Assembly (NCBI RefSeq): GCF_000189275.1
Contig: NZ_AEVT01000093.1
Span: 108,899 to 172,898, forward strand
DNA length: 64,000 bases
DNA from: Vibrio sinaloensis DSM 21326
GTDB taxonomy: Bacteria > Pseudomonadota > Gammaproteobacteria > Enterobacterales > Vibrionaceae
Direction of reading: 5' to 3'
The translations under genes and the position numbers were made by a program. Under the pieces are notes generated by a model that had not been told where the DNA came from, ran no database searches, and saw nothing but the letters and a program-made list of their open reading frames with translations. Positions 34,971 through 43,984 of the stretch are shown in pieces. Every line of letters starts with the position of its first letter. The stretch's first letter is position 1.

Positions 34971-37900
34971 TTATTTCACTTCACGTCGTTTCCATAGCTT
35001 GAATATTGCAGGAAGGACGAGCAGGGTGAGCAGCAGCGCTGAAGCCATGCCGCCAATCATAGGCGCGGCGATACGCTGCATGACTTCAGAGCCGGTACCA
35101 TCTCCATACATGATGGGTATCAAACCAATAATGACGGTCAGTACGGTCATCATTACTGGTCGTACACGTAGGCCTGCACCTTCACGAATGGCTTCTGTCA
35201 GGTCATGCTCTTGGAGAAGCTGACCTTGCTCTTCGGCATTGAGTTTTTTGTAGTGCCAGGCTTGGTTGAGGTAGACCAGCATGATCACGCCTATCTCAAC
35301 TGCGACCCCAGCAAGAGCGATAAATCCGACCCCCACTGCAATCGAGAAGTTATAGTTGAGATAGTGCATCAGCCATAATCCGCCCACCATCGCCAGAGGT
35401 AAGGTCAGCATAATGATCATCACTTCACCGACTCGGCGGAAACTGAAGTAGAGCAGCAGCATAATGATGACCAGCGTAATCGGTACCACAACACTGAGGC
35501 GATCTTTGGCGCGTTCCATGTATTCATATTGCCCAGACCAAGCAAGCGAGTAACCTGCTGGGAGTTGCAACTGCTCGGCAACGATCTGCTGAGCTTCAAC
35601 AACATAAGAACCAAGGTCACGACCGTCGATGTCGACAAACACCCAGCCATTAGGACGAGCATTTTCAGTTTTGATCATCGGAGGGCCATCTTCGTAACGA
35701 ATTTCGGCCACGTCAGCCAGCGCAATTCGCGCCCCATTTGGCGTGACTAGAGGCAGGTTTTGTAGCTTGACGACTGAATCTCGGTAGTCTTGTGGATAGC
35801 GCACGTTGATCGGGTAACGCTCTAATCCTTCAATGGTTTCGCCAACGTTCATCCCGCCAACCGCTGTCGAGATAACTTGTTGAACATCTTGGATATTAAG
35901 CCCATAGCGAGCGGCCGCACGGCGCTTGATATCTATGGTAACGTAACGGCCACCAGCGACTCGTTCTGCGTAAACGGATGCGGTACCGGAAACCCCATTG
36001 AGTATCGGCTCCAACTGAGCACCGATTTGTTCAATGACTTTAAGGTCTGGGCCTGCGATTTTGATTCCTATCGGGGTTTTGATTCCGGTTGCCAACATGT
36101 CGATACGGGTTTTGATTGGCATGACCCACGCGTTGGTTAAGCCGGGAAACTGAACCAGATCGTCAAACTCTTTACGTAGCGATTCGATGGTAACACCCTC
36201 GCGCCACTGATCTCGTGGTTTAAATTGAATGACGGTTTCGATCATCGTTAGCGGCGCTGGGTCGGTTGCGGTTTCTGCTCGGCCAATCTTACCCCATACC
36301 GTCTCGACTTCAGGCACGGTTTTGATCAGCTTATTGGTTTGCTGCAGCAGCTCGCGCGCTTTACCTATCGAGATGCCCGGATAGGTGGTTGGCATATACA
36401 TCAAATCGCCTTCATCCAGCGGCGGAATAAACTCGCTGCCTAATTTGCTAGTAGGGTAGTAGGCCGATAGCATTAACCCCAGCGCAACCACAATCATGGT
36501 TTTTGGGAAGCGCAAACTCAAGTTAAGCAGAGGTCGATACAAGCCAACTAAGCCTTTGTTGACGGGGTTCTTGTGCTCAGGGAGAACCTTACCACGTATA
36601 AAGTAACCCATGAGGACCGGCACTAAGGTGATGGCTAAGCCTGCCGCGGCAGCCATGGCGTAGGTTTTGGTAAAGGCAAGCGGTGAGAACATCTTGCCTT
36701 CTTGCCCTTCTAGGGCGAACACAGGCACGAAGCTCAAGGTGATGATCAACAGCGAGAAAAACAGCGGTGCGCCGACTTCTTCAGCCGCTTTACTGATCAC
36801 TTGCCAGCGGTTCTTGTCTGTCAAAGGCGTTCGTTCAATGTGTTTGTGAACGTTTTCGATCATGACAATCGCGCCATCGACCATAGCACCAATCGCGATC
36901 GCAATTCCGCCTAGTGACATGATGTTTGCATTTATCCCTTGCCAATGCATCACGATAAAGGCGCTAAGAATACCGACAGGCAGACTCAGTGCGATGACCA
37001 AGGATGACCGGATATGGAACAAGAAAAGCGCGCAGACGATCGCGACGACGATGAACTCTTCCGCGAGCTTCTTCCATAGGTTTTCTACGGCGGCATCAAT
37101 CAGGGTCGAGCGATCATAGGTGGCGACTATCTCTACACCGTCTGGCAAGCTGCGTTGTAAATCTGCCAACTTTGTTTTGACCTTGTCGATCACTTCGCTA
37201 GCATTTTCACCAAAACGCATCACGATGACACCGCCCACAGCTTCACCTTCTCCGTTCAGTTCAGAAATACCGCGGCGCATTTGAGGCCCAAGGTTGATGT
37301 CGGCAATATCACCCAGAAGTAGCGGCGTGCCAGTCGTTGTGACTTTAACCGGTAGGGATTCAATATCTTCGATGCTGGACAAGTAACCTGTGGTGCGCAC
37401 CATATGCTCAGCTTCAGCCACTTCAATGACTGACGCACCTGTCTCTTGGTTACCCTTGCTGATCGCCTGATTGACTTGTTGCAATGTTAGGTTGTAGGCC
37501 CGCAGCTTTGCAGGATCAATTTGTACTTGGTATTGCTTGACCATACCGCCCACGGTGGCGACTTCAGAGACGCCATCTACAGTTTGCAGTTCGTATTTTA
37601 AGAACCAGTCTTGTAGGCTGCGCAGCTCAGCTAAATCGTGCTGCCCCGTTTTGTCTTGCAATACATAACTGTAAACCCAGCCAACACCGGTGGCATCTGG
37701 ACCCAATGTCGGTTTAGCGTTAGGAGGCAGTTTCGGTGCAACTTGACTTAAGTACTCGAGAACGCGTGAGCGCGCCCAGTACATGTCCGTATCATCGTTA
37801 AAGATGATGTATACGTACGAATCGCCAAAGAAGGAGTAGCCGCGTACCGTTTCTGCTCCGGGGACCGCCAACATCGCAGTAGTTAGAGGGTAGGTGACTT

Positions 37901-38090
37901 GATCTTCCACCACTTGAGGCGCTTGGCCTGGGTAGCTGGTTTTAATGATAACTTGAACGTCGGACAGATCAGGAATCGCATCAACGGGCGTATTCTTTAC
38001 GCTGTATAGGCCGCCGAACACCAAGGCCAACGTGGCGATGATGACCAGAAAACGATTACTGATAGACCAACGGATGATTGCACTGATCAT
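34971..38090 (-). CDS. cusA: CusA-like heavy-metal RND efflux pump
   Basis: The 1039-residue HME-family RND transporter has twelve expected membrane helices, the proton-relay helix GAMVDGAIVMIENVHKH in TM4, and large periplasmic loops. The copper/silver-type segments WGKIGRAETATDPAP and RIDMLATGIKTPIG match CusA, including methionines in both (TMIET and RIDM) that correspond to the metal-relay region. It works with the CusB-like adaptor, whose stop is two bases upstream, and the CusC-like channel. Cu(I)/Ag(I) export is inferred from motifs and the operon. Confidence 0.93.
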   Translation of the reverse strand: MISAIIRWSISNRFLVIIATLALVFGGLYSVKNTPVDAIPDLSDVQVIIKTSYPGQAPQVVEDQVTYPLTTAMLAVPGAETVRGYSFFGDSYVYIIFNDDTDMYWARSRVLEYLSQVAPKLPPNAKPTLGPDATGVGWVYSYVLQDKTGQHDLAELRSLQDWFLKYELQTVDGVSEVATVGGMVKQYQVQIDPAKLRAYNLTLQQVNQAISKGNQETGASVIEVAEAEHMVRTTGYLSSIEDIESLPVKVTTTGTPLLLGDIADINLGPQMRRGISELNGEGEAVGGVIVMRFGENASEVIDKVKTKLADLQRSLPDGVEIVATYDRSTLIDAAVENLWKKLAEEFIVVAIVCALFLFHIRSSLVIALSLPVGILSAFIVMHWQGINANIMSLGGIAIAIGAMVDGAIVMIENVHKHIERTPLTDKNRWQVISKAAEEVGAPLFFSLLIITLSFVPVFALEGQEGKMFSPLAFTKTYAMAAAAGLAITLVPVLMGYFIRGKVLPEHKNPVNKGLVGLYRPLLNLSLRFPKTMIVVALGLMLSAYYPTSKLGSEFIPPLDEGDLMYMPTTYPGISIGKARELLQQTNKLIKTVPEVETVWGKIGRAETATDPAPLTMIETVIQFKPRDQWREGVTIESLRKEFDDLVQFPGLTNAWVMPIKTRIDMLATGIKTPIGIKIAGPDLKVIEQIGAQLEPILNGVSGTASVYAERVAGGRYVTIDIKRRAAARYGLNIQDVQQVISTAVGGMNVGETIEGLERYPINVRYPQDYRDSVVKLQNLPLVTPNGARIALADVAEIRYEDGPPMIKTENARPNGWVFVDIDGRDLGSYVVEAQQIVAEQLQLPAGYSLAWSGQYEYMERAKDRLSVVVPITLVIIMLLLYFSFRRVGEVMIIMLTLPLAMVGGLWLMHYLNYNFSIAVGVGFIALAGVAVEIGVIMLVYLNQAWHYKKLNAEEQGQLLQEHDLTEAIREGAGLRVRPVMMTVLTVIIGLIPIMYGDGTGSEVMQRIAAPMIGGMASALLLTLLVLPAIFKLWKRREVK

Positions 38091-38092
38091 AG

Positions 38093-39799
38093 TTAGCCCT
38101 CTACTGCTTCAAGTTGTACTAGCTGGTATTCAGAGCCTTGTTTCTTGACTAGAAAGCGAACTTTCTCGCCCTCTTGAAAACCCGACAGATCCACTTCTTC
38201 ACCGACTGAAAAATTCATTTCGCCGGCTTGCCAACTCCATTTCGCGACGGGCATATGGTGGAGGGTGATCATGCCAAAATCCGCCATGAGTGAGCTTATC
38301 TCTCCGGTGATCCAGACTTCGGCAGCAATGACATTGTCTCCGGCTTTGTAATCAAGGATCTGATATTGGCCCGACTCTGTTTTCTCCATTTCGAATTCGA
38401 TCGCTTGACCTTTTTTCAGGCTTTGCATATCGACACCTTCGGCCACTTGGAAATTCATTACCATACCCGGCCAGTCCCATTCTGGTACCGCTTGGTGATT
38501 GATGGTGAGCATGCGGTGGCCTTGCATTACATCGGTGATTTCGCCAGTTGCCCATACGGTTTCTGACGCAGGTTCGATACCATTAATGCGCGATAAATCC
38601 GCCGACTGGCTAGACTCAGAATCGAGCATAAAGTGCGCAGAGGTGACGACTTTATCTTGTTCAGTGAGACCCTGTAGAACCTCGACTTTGTCACCCGCTT
38701 CGCGGCCCACACTGATGCGTGCAGAGCGGTACTTTCCTTCTCCGAGCGCCAGAACCACCCGAGTCATGCCACCCGAACGAATGACCGCAGATTTTGGTAT
38801 GGTCATTACGGCTTCATCGCTGACAGGTTGCAGCGCAATATTGGCAAACATGTTGGGCTTGAGCTGGCCATTTGGATTAGGAAACTTCAAACGCACTCGC
38901 AGCGTACGAGTTTGCGGATCCAGAATGGGATACACGTAATCGACGACGCCTTGCCATTGTTGGCCCGGAATAGCATCGAGCGTCATACTGGCTTGGCTTC
39001 CTGCAGAGATCCAATGTGTTTGGCGTTCAAACACTTCCGCATCGACCCATACTTCGTTCAGTGGGCCTGCACTAATGACCGCTTGCGACGGTGATAGATA
39101 ACCGCCTTCGCGCACGTTGAGGCTGGCGATGATGCCGTTCGCAGGTGCTTTGATCTCAATGGTCTGTGATGCTTTTCCTCGCCGCTTGATGGCTTGGATT
39201 TGCTGGCGATCAACCCCCAAGGTGACCAAACGCTCGGTTGCACCTTTGACTAAGCCTGAGCGCCCAGTTCGATAAGCGTTGAGTAGCTCTTCTTGCGCCT
39301 TAACCAACTCAGGAGAATAGAGGCTGAACAGCACGTCACCTTGGTTCACTTTCTCACCAACGGCGTTGATATTGAGCTTTTCTACCCAACCTGCCACGCG
39401 CACGTTGGTCTGCCATAGTTGGCTCTCATCAAACGCGATATAACCCACGGTTTCGATGCGTGGACTGAGTTGCTCGATAGTGACGGCTTGCGTCTTTACA
39501 CCGAGATTGTTTTCCACAGCTGGTGAAATACTGACGGTTCCCGGCTGTTGTTTCTCACCCGCTAAATCTTCCGCGTAAACCGGGATAAGATCCATGCCCA
39601 TTGGGGACTTTCCCGGTTTGTCACGTTGATAGTTCGGATCCATCGGTGCTACCCAATAAAGCGGTTCGTCAGAGCTCGAACTATTGCCTGCCATCGTATC
39701 GCTCATGGCAGAGTCTTGATTGAGATAAAATTGGTTTACACCAAAGCCCAGAGCGCCGCCAACCAATAATGCCAGTGTCGCGGTATGTAGTGTTTTCAT
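38093..39799 (-). CDS. cusB: CusB-like adaptor with two C-terminal CusF domains
   Basis: The 568-residue membrane-fusion protein has an N-terminal signal anchor, a heavy-metal-binding segment YWVAPMDPNYQRDKPGKSPM (about 49-68), the hairpin, lipoyl and beta-barrel domains of CusB (about 95-400), and then two CusF-like copper-chaperone domains in tandem (about 412-488 and 494-565). The first has INHQAVPEWDWPGMVMNF (His, Trp, Met, Met as in CusF); the second has LHHMPVAKWSWQAGEMNF, where one Met position is changed. Usual CusB proteins are near 400 residues, so this one carries its own chaperones. It lies between cusC and cusA in the operon. Confidence 0.92.
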   Translation of the reverse strand: MKTLHTATLALLVGGALGFGVNQFYLNQDSAMSDTMAGNSSSSDEPLYWVAPMDPNYQRDKPGKSPMGMDLIPVYAEDLAGEKQQPGTVSISPAVENNLGVKTQAVTIEQLSPRIETVGYIAFDESQLWQTNVRVAGWVEKLNINAVGEKVNQGDVLFSLYSPELVKAQEELLNAYRTGRSGLVKGATERLVTLGVDRQQIQAIKRRGKASQTIEIKAPANGIIASLNVREGGYLSPSQAVISAGPLNEVWVDAEVFERQTHWISAGSQASMTLDAIPGQQWQGVVDYVYPILDPQTRTLRVRLKFPNPNGQLKPNMFANIALQPVSDEAVMTIPKSAVIRSGGMTRVVLALGEGKYRSARISVGREAGDKVEVLQGLTEQDKVVTSAHFMLDSESSQSADLSRINGIEPASETVWATGEITDVMQGHRMLTINHQAVPEWDWPGMVMNFQVAEGVDMQSLKKGQAIEFEMEKTESGQYQILDYKAGDNVIAAEVWITGEISSLMADFGMITLHHMPVAKWSWQAGEMNFSVGEEVDLSGFQEGEKVRFLVKKQGSEYQLVQLEAVEG

Positions 39800-39808
39800 G
39801 TTAATTCC

Positions 39809-41194
39809 TTATTGTGATTCGCGGCTGAGTTGGGGTGTAGACACTTGGTAGTCATAGCCACCTAGCAGTGCAGCAAGTTGGCTGCTGGCGATGTTCCAAT
39901 CGGCCTGTAAGCGTTGCTGTTCAAGCTCAAGAGCGAGCTTGTCGCTGGTGGCAGTGATGACATCGTTGAACTGCGCGGTATTGTTTTGATAGCCGCGCTC
40001 GACAGCTTTGATGCGAGCATTCGCTTGTGGAATCAACGAGTTTTGATAACGCTCAAGACGCTGCTTAAGGTTGTCTCGGTCGACGACCAGAGCATTCACT
40101 TTGGCGTTCATTTGAGCAAGCAGGGCGTCTTTCTGCGATTGCGCGGCACCCACTTGATACTGCGCTGCGGCAAGATTGCGATCTTGGCGATTCCCCGTGA
40201 ATAGCGGAATGTCCATGGTGAGATAAGCGCTGACAAGATCCGACGCCGGATCGCCCATCATGTTGTCGGCCTGACGGTAGGCATACATCACTTCAACACC
40301 AAACTGCGGGGTGTAAGCTTGCTCTGCAATATCAACTTGGGTTTGATTCGCCGCGATATTGCGATCCGCCATTTTCACCATTGGGTGTTGTTTAAGCTGT
40401 TTAAAGTACTGATGTTGGCTAGATTGCAGTTGTTGTTCGAGCTTATCCCAATCGAAACTTTGGTCTGCTTTGAGCTTGTGTGCGGTACGAATCCACTCTG
40501 AGCCGAGCCATTCCGACAGCTGAGAAATTAAGCGGCGCTGATTTTGCTGGTTGGCTTGTAATTTCTCGTCTACCTTTGCGATCTGCAACTGGGCATTAAG
40601 CAAATCTTGGGCTTCACTTTTACCGATCGAGTAGTTGGTTTGGATGAAGCTTTCCATTTCAAGCATCAAGCGACGATTGTCACGCAGCACCGCATTGGCC
40701 GATTGTTGATAGCCTAACTCTATCCATAATTGGGTGATGCTGGCGATGATGTCGAGCTCGCGAGCTTGCACTTGCGATTCGACGCCATCCGCTTGTGAGT
40801 TGGCTTTTTTCTGTTGGAGCTGCAAGGTTGAGCCGCGCTCAAATTGCTGCATGATTCCAACGGATAGGTTGGTCATTGGGTCTTGGTCAAACTCAAAGCT
40901 GTCGACGGGTAAACCGCCAAAACCCACTTTGAGCTTGGGATCCATTAATGTAGAGCTGGCAATGCCCGTTTCGCGCAGGGCTTGTGATTGAGCGTAGAAT
41001 TGCTTGCGTGTGGCATCATTAGTTAGCGCGGTATTGATCAATTGAGACAGCGTTGGTGGCGCAGAGTCAGCCGTCGCTGGCAACGTATTGCTCGCAGCAG
41101 CATTGAACACCCACAACGCAGAGCTGATCGACAGCGCGGCGATAGTCGTTATATTTTTCACTGGAATATCCGTAATTTGGGTGCACGAAGGCAC
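39809..41194 (-). CDS. cusC: CusC/TolC-family outer-membrane channel
   Basis: The TolC-family outer-membrane factor is 461 residues if translated from GTG at 41194, which has GAGGAG nine bases upstream; another GTG at 41161 would give a more compact signal peptide beginning VKNITTIAALS. The body has the two-fold repeated helical pattern with the SNTLPATADSAPPTLSQLIN start and the VSAYLTMDIPLFTG strand. It gives the tripartite copper pump its outer-membrane exit. It follows the small Cys/His-rich exported protein gene. Confidence 0.9.
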   Translation of the reverse strand: MPSCTQITDIPVKNITTIAALSISSALWVFNAAASNTLPATADSAPPTLSQLINTALTNDATRKQFYAQSQALRETGIASSTLMDPKLKVGFGGLPVDSFEFDQDPMTNLSVGIMQQFERGSTLQLQQKKANSQADGVESQVQARELDIIASITQLWIELGYQQSANAVLRDNRRLMLEMESFIQTNYSIGKSEAQDLLNAQLQIAKVDEKLQANQQNQRRLISQLSEWLGSEWIRTAHKLKADQSFDWDKLEQQLQSSQHQYFKQLKQHPMVKMADRNIAANQTQVDIAEQAYTPQFGVEVMYAYRQADNMMGDPASDLVSAYLTMDIPLFTGNRQDRNLAAAQYQVGAAQSQKDALLAQMNAKVNALVVDRDNLKQRLERYQNSLIPQANARIKAVERGYQNNTAQFNDVITATSDKLALELEQQRLQADWNIASSQLAALLGGYDYQVSTPQLSRESQ

Positions 41195-41240
41195 AATAAG
41201 TCGCTCCTCAGATCACTGAGAAGAAGAGGCAAATACGGAA

Positions 41241-41630
41241 TTAGGCGATGGGAGGTCGGTAAAGTGAGGTTTGTCGAGAGACGACTTGCCCAGCGGTTTC
41301 GACACGAATCAACGCCAAACGGGTCGCGATGTCGATCTGTTCAGGAGTGTGAGTAAAAAGGGCAAATGCGGTTGAACAAACTGCGCTGCAGCAGTTATGT
41401 GTCATGTTGTTTTCACTATCACACGGGCTGCTGGCAGTGTTTGAGGCGCTAGCTTGGTCATGGTGTTTCATTGCACCGGAACCACAATGGCTCGATGCCA
41501 TCGCGACACTTTGCGATTGACTGAGCATTTGAAAGGTCATTAAGGGCGCGCTGGATACATAGCTAGACATCAGCATTGCGACAATACTGAGTAGAGAAAT
41601 CCAAATTTTGCGAATGGGAGAAACGCTCAT
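41241..41630 (-). CDS. Small exported Cys/His/Met-containing protein, first gene of copper operon
   Basis: The 129-residue protein has an N-terminal hydrophobic segment (KIWISLLSIVAMLMSSYVS) that looks like a signal peptide or anchor. The rest has possible metal ligands: SSHCGSGAMKHHDQ, SSPCDSENNMTHNCCSAVCS. I do not recognise a named family, though short Cys-rich exported proteins are common at the head of copper operons. It is the first gene behind the MerR-type promoter at 41660-41690. A periplasmic metal-binding or sensing role is inference. Confidence 0.72.
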   Translation of the reverse strand: MSVSPIRKIWISLLSIVAMLMSSYVSSAPLMTFQMLSQSQSVAMASSHCGSGAMKHHDQASASNTASSPCDSENNMTHNCCSAVCSTAFALFTHTPEQIDIATRLALIRVETAGQVVSRQTSLYRPPIA

Positions 41631-41659
41631 ATCGCACCACTTATTTTTTTATTGAGCCG

Positions 41660-41690
41660 AGCATAAAGCTTGACCTAGGGGTAAGGTCAA
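41660..41690 (-). promoter_or_regulatory. MerR/CueR-type promoter of the copper operon
   Basis: On the minus strand TTGACC (-35) and TATGCT (-10) are separated by 19 bases, the over-long spacing typical of MerR-family activated promoters. The spacer contains the dyad GACCT-TACCCCT-AGGTC, close to CueR operators that start TTGACCTT. Transcription would begin about 20 bases before the small exported protein gene. No CueR gene is in the window. Confidence 0.75.
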
Positions 41691-41700
41691 CAGCTAAAAA

Positions 41701-42126
41701 TCACTCTTCTAACTCTAATATAGCCTGTTTTACCTGTTGGGGGATTTTTGCTTTGACGTTGTTTTTAAAATCAAACATCACGCAGGTCGCTTTACCAATC
41801 GTTGTCACTTTACCTGTCTTTTGGCTCACAATCTGATATTCCATGGTAAATCTGTCGTCCTGCAAGTCGATGACTTTTGCCCCTATTTGCAGTGTATCGG
41901 GGTAGGTGACTGGGATTTTGTAACGACAGCTTGTCTCGCCGAGAACTGGCCCAATCTGGCTTTGTGCAATGTTGACCAGCAGTTTGATTTTTTCAAAGTA
42001 AGCCAGCCGAGCTGTTTCGAAATAACGAAAGTAAACCGCATTATTGACGTGTTGTAGGGCGTCCATTTCTCCCCATGCGACAGAAACTTGGGTAACAACC
42101 GGAAAAGGCTTGAGTAAGTCTTCCAT
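41701..42126 (-). CDS. Acyl-CoA thioesterase, 4HBT hotdog fold
   Basis: The 141-residue protein has the 4-hydroxybenzoyl-CoA-thioesterase signature VAWGEMDALQHVNNAVYFRYFE, with the catalytic Asp of that loop present, followed by the hotdog helix. The length is standard. It starts after AAGGATG and is transcribed toward the copper operon but ends upstream of that operon's promoter. The acyl substrate is unknown; YbgC-like and FadM-like relatives hydrolyse short- to long-chain acyl-CoA. Confidence 0.9.
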   Translation of the reverse strand: MEDLLKPFPVVTQVSVAWGEMDALQHVNNAVYFRYFETARLAYFEKIKLLVNIAQSQIGPVLGETSCRYKIPVTYPDTLQIGAKVIDLQDDRFTMEYQIVSQKTGKVTTIGKATCVMFDFKNNVKAKIPQQVKQAILELEE

Positions 42127-42324
42127 TTTTCATCCTTGAAAGAGTTAGTGTTGAGTTTTTATTCTAATTCAACGGGTGGCCTCTCGGAAAGAAATGTTAT
42201 CAAAATGTGAAATGAGTTGGGTGGGTAAAACTGGGTTGGAAATTTAGCGAAATTTCCTTTGACCTGTCTACGGCTTTACAGTTTATTCTGCGCCCCATAC
42301 TGATTGAATATAAGAGAGGATAAG

Positions 42325-42858
42325 ATGGAGTACACCATCACACAGACCAACCAGCAAGCCATCATCGATTTGTTTACGGCGACGTTTAGCGACTCAGAAG
42401 GAGAGGCTGAAGGCAAAGCGATTGGAGGCTTGGTTGAGGACTTGCTGACAAACACAGATTTAGACGATCTTATGGTCTACACTGCTAGCGAAGAAGGGCA
42501 GCTCGTTGCGGCTATCTTACTGACTCGCTTAACGTTTGATTGCGATGTTAACGCCTTTTTGCTCGCGCCTGTAGCGGTCTCGACGGCATCACAGGGCAAA
42601 GGTGTTGGTCAAGGTTTGATCAACCACGCGCTGAAAGCGCTAAGTGGGCAAGAAGTGGAGTTAGTATTCACTTACGGTGACCCTCGTTTCTACAGCAAAG
42701 TGGGCTTTGAACAAGTCATGCAGCAGCAATACCCGGCCCCTTTGCCACTGAGCTATCCTCATGGTTGGTTAGCCCAGTCATTGACACAGCAACCGCTTGA
42801 CGCAATTGGTGGGCAAAGCCACTGTGTCGCAGCATTTAACAAACCAGAGTTTTGGTAA
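42325..42858 (+). CDS. GNAT-family N-acetyltransferase
   Basis: ATG 42325 has GAGAGGA upstream and is preferred to the TTG at 42304. The 177-residue GNAT domain shows the acetyl-CoA-binding strand and loop as LAPVAVSTASQGKGVGQGLI (about 86-105, motif Q/R-x-x-G-x-G/A) and a following FTYGDPRFYSKVGFEQ segment typical of the YhbS-like branch. The acceptor is unknown. It lies 25 bases before the rsgA-like gene and could be co-transcribed with it. Confidence 0.9.
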   Translation: MEYTITQTNQQAIIDLFTATFSDSEGEAEGKAIGGLVEDLLTNTDLDDLMVYTASEEGQLVAAILLTRLTFDCDVNAFLLAPVAVSTASQGKGVGQGLINHALKALSGQEVELVFTYGDPRFYSKVGFEQVMQQQYPAPLPLSYPHGWLAQSLTQQPLDAIGGQSHCVAAFNKPEFW

Positions 42859-42883
42859 ATAGATAGAGTACTAGGAGCAGTCC

Positions 42884-43930
42884 ATGGCGGATAAGCAACC
42901 TTCATTGCAGGAATTAGGCTGGCGACCGCATTTCCAGCAACAACTGTCGCTGGAAGAGTTGGAGTCTTTTCAACTTGCTCGTGTTGTCGAACAGCATCGC
43001 AGCCAAGTCATTGCAATGGCTGAGTCGGGCAAAGTGACGTTGACTCTCACGCCTAGCACGGAGCGGGTTTGCGTCGGGGATTGGGTCGGTTATGACAGTG
43101 ACATGCGCTTACAAAGGGTCTTAGAGCGGCAGTCGCTTTTTCAGCGCAAAGCGGCTGGGAGTAAGTTAGATACCCAGTTGATTGCGGCGAATATTGATAG
43201 TGTGTTTATTGTTTGCTCATTGAATGACGACTTTAACCTCAATCGTATTGAGCGTTACCTTGCTTTAGCCAACGAGGCGCAAGTGGAGCCTATTGTTGTG
43301 TTAACTAAAGCAGACCTTTGTTTGGATGTTGATGATAAACAGCAGCAGGTTCAAAAGCTCGATTCATTGTTGATGGTTCATGCCATCAATGCATTAGATA
43401 GCGAGCAGTTAGCTCAGCTAAGCCCCTATTGTAAGCCTGGTCAAACGGTCGCGCTGCTTGGCTCTTCCGGTGTGGGTAAGTCGACGTTAGTTAATAGCTT
43501 AATGGGTGAGCAAACCATGTTAACCGGTTCGATTCGTGAGGATGACAGCAAAGGCCGCCATACGACGACCTACCGTTCGCTGCAATGGTTGCCGCAAGGT
43601 GGTTTACTGATGGATACTCCGGGAATGCGAGAGTTGCAATTGAGCGCTTGCGAGCAGGGTGTCGGTGACACATTCGCCGAAATAACCGCGTTGGCGGCGC
43701 AATGTAAGTTTTCAGACTGTCAGCATCAAACTGAGCCAGGCTGCGCAGTTCAAGCGGCTTTGCAATCTGGTGACTTAGAGCCAAGACGACTAGACAGTTA
43801 CAACAAGTTGATGCGTGAGCAGGCGTTCAATAGTGCCTCTTTGGCAGAGAAACGCGCGAAAGATAAAGCGTTTGGCAAGATGGTCAGTACCATCCAGCAG
43901 CAATCCCGTTCGTTGAAAAAAGGTCGTTAA
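42884..43930 (+). CDS. rsgA: RsgA-like ribosome-dependent GTPase (YjeQ/EngC family)
   Basis: The 348-residue circularly permuted GTPase has the order G4-G5-G1-G3: LTKAD then GSSGVGKST (193-201) and DTPGMRE. The N-terminal OB-fold precedes it, and the C-terminal zinc knuckle CKFSDCQHQTEPGCAV is complete. RsgA helps mature the 30S subunit. Vibrios usually carry the main rsgA elsewhere next to orn and psd, so with a GNAT gene upstream and a MerR gene downstream this copy is likely a paralogue. The zinc site and P-loop are intact, so it is probably active. Confidence 0.93.
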   Translation: MADKQPSLQELGWRPHFQQQLSLEELESFQLARVVEQHRSQVIAMAESGKVTLTLTPSTERVCVGDWVGYDSDMRLQRVLERQSLFQRKAAGSKLDTQLIAANIDSVFIVCSLNDDFNLNRIERYLALANEAQVEPIVVLTKADLCLDVDDKQQQVQKLDSLLMVHAINALDSEQLAQLSPYCKPGQTVALLGSSGVGKSTLVNSLMGEQTMLTGSIREDDSKGRHTTTYRSLQWLPQGGLLMDTPGMRELQLSACEQGVGDTFAEITALAAQCKFSDCQHQTEPGCAVQAALQSGDLEPRRLDSYNKLMREQAFNSASLAEKRAKDKAFGKMVSTIQQQSRSLKKGR

Positions 43931-43984
43931 ACGTATTACTCGAAGTGAGCGTGTTTCACACACCAGTGAAGAAAAGAGAAGTGC

